From positions 353,501-417,500 of the forward strand of contig NZ_CP004388.1 of assembly GCF_000300235.2 (NCBI RefSeq): a stretch of 64,000 bases of DNA. The letters run 5' to 3'. The stretch's first letter is position 1, and every line of letters starts with the position of its first letter. The position numbers and the translations under genes were made by a program. Positions 63,791-64,000 of the stretch are shown piece by piece. The notes beneath the pieces are model-generated. The model was given only the letters and a program-made list of their open reading frames with translations, was not told the origin of the DNA and ran no database searches. The stretch comes from Thalassospira xiamenensis M-5 = DSM 17429. GTDB lineage: Bacteria; Pseudomonadota; Alphaproteobacteria; Rhodospirillales; Thalassospiraceae.

Positions 63791-64000
63791 TTAATGCTGT
63801 TCAAATAGTCCTTTGTTGTGCTGTTCGTTGACATCGGGCGTGAACACCACCCGGTCGCGGCCGCTTTGTTTCGCGCGATATAGCGCGGCATCGGCAATTT
63901 CGAAAATGGCCTTGCGGTTGTCGTTGCTGCAACCTGCCGCAATCCATGTGGCCCCGATGGAAATAGTCACGCCAAGGGTTTTGCCCTCGCTGGTGTTGAT
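63791..64000 (-). CDS. GGDEF-domain protein, N-terminal part beyond the right edge
   Basis: Only the last 69 residues and the TAA stop are in the window. The sequence runs LGVTISIGATWIAAGCSNDN, then FEIADAALYRAKQSGRDRVVF and a short tail (TPDVNEQHNKGLFEQH). This is the C-terminal third of a GGDEF domain: SIGA, ADxALYxAKxxGRDRV. The active-site motif itself is outside, so activity cannot be judged. It lies 42 bases upstream of the GAF-GGDEF gene, so the two may be co-transcribed. Confidence 0.9.
   Translation of the reverse strand: MNTSEGKTLGVTISIGATWIAAGCSNDNRKAIFEIADAALYRAKQSGRDRVVFTPDVNEQHNKGLFEQH

Noticed and set aside
1-64000. CRISPR array, prophage, insertion sequence or toxin-antitoxin pair
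   Set aside because: I saw no regularly spaced repeats, transposase or integrase motifs, or typical small paired genes.

Overview
The window looks like chromosomal DNA of a free-living, facultatively respiring alphaproteobacterium. A Rhodospirillales genus such as Thalassospira is my guess, made from protein style and gene order rather than any search. Support comes from a complete ccoNOQP-ccoGHIS cluster beside an FnrL-type regulator, the rpsP-rimM-trmD-rplS and proA-nadD-rsfS-rlmH orders, an ECF41 sigma factor with its carboxymuconolactone-decarboxylase partner, and a smo-type polyol ABC transporter. I saw no tRNA, rRNA, CRISPR array, insertion sequence or prophage gene. Most of the window is ordinary core genome, densely packed.

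Layout. 1-4961: sorbitol/mannitol-type ABC transporter (smoEFGK, the ATPase cut by the left edge) with a SorC-family regulator. 5096-11756: iron-uptake island with a Fur-like box, FecI-type sigma factor, FecR, TonB-dependent siderophore receptor, then an inner-membrane trio DUF3649-PepSY-DUF3325. 11785-16577: asd, cfa, a small unknown protein, and the CMD/ECF41 pair with a matching ECF41-type promoter. 16628-22241: a large exported protein of unknown function and the leucine genes leuC-x-leuD-leuB. 22822-28678: ribosomal/tRNA-modification operon, ffh, panBC. 28891-38281: fnrL and the cbb3 oxidase genes, with FNR/FixK-type boxes in both long intergenic regions. 38282-41038: GNAT-like protein, dapF, pgk. 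41039-42167: a decayed non-coding stretch with repeated hairpins and a coding remnant. 42168-46682: squalene/phytoene-synthase-like enzyme, outer-membrane-like protein, hydrolase, methyltransferase, small membrane protein, rppH. 46721-52506: divergent polysaccharide deacetylase, ctpA, envC-like, gpmI. 52790-54497: a tandem glycine riboswitch in front of sdaA. 54650-58825: RibD/DHFR-like enzyme, lipoprotein, rlmH-rsfS-nadD-proA. 59123-64000: Atm1-type ABC exporter, AEC transporter, DUF4269 protein and two GGDEF proteins, the last cut by the right edge.

How the parts work together. Oxygen limitation sensed by the Fe-S regulator probably drives the high-affinity oxidase through boxes at 38089, 38211 and 34524; the 38211 box sits better for the GNAT-like gene. 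Iron limitation probably relieves Fur repression of fecI, and FecI then fires the receptor promoter. Excess glycine probably switches on serine deaminase through the riboswitch, draining glycine-derived serine to pyruvate. I found no wholly new multi-gene system. The best leads are the riboswitch-sdaA unit, the self-contained ECF41 circuit, the terminator whose loop carries an FNR-like site, and the decayed region after pgk.
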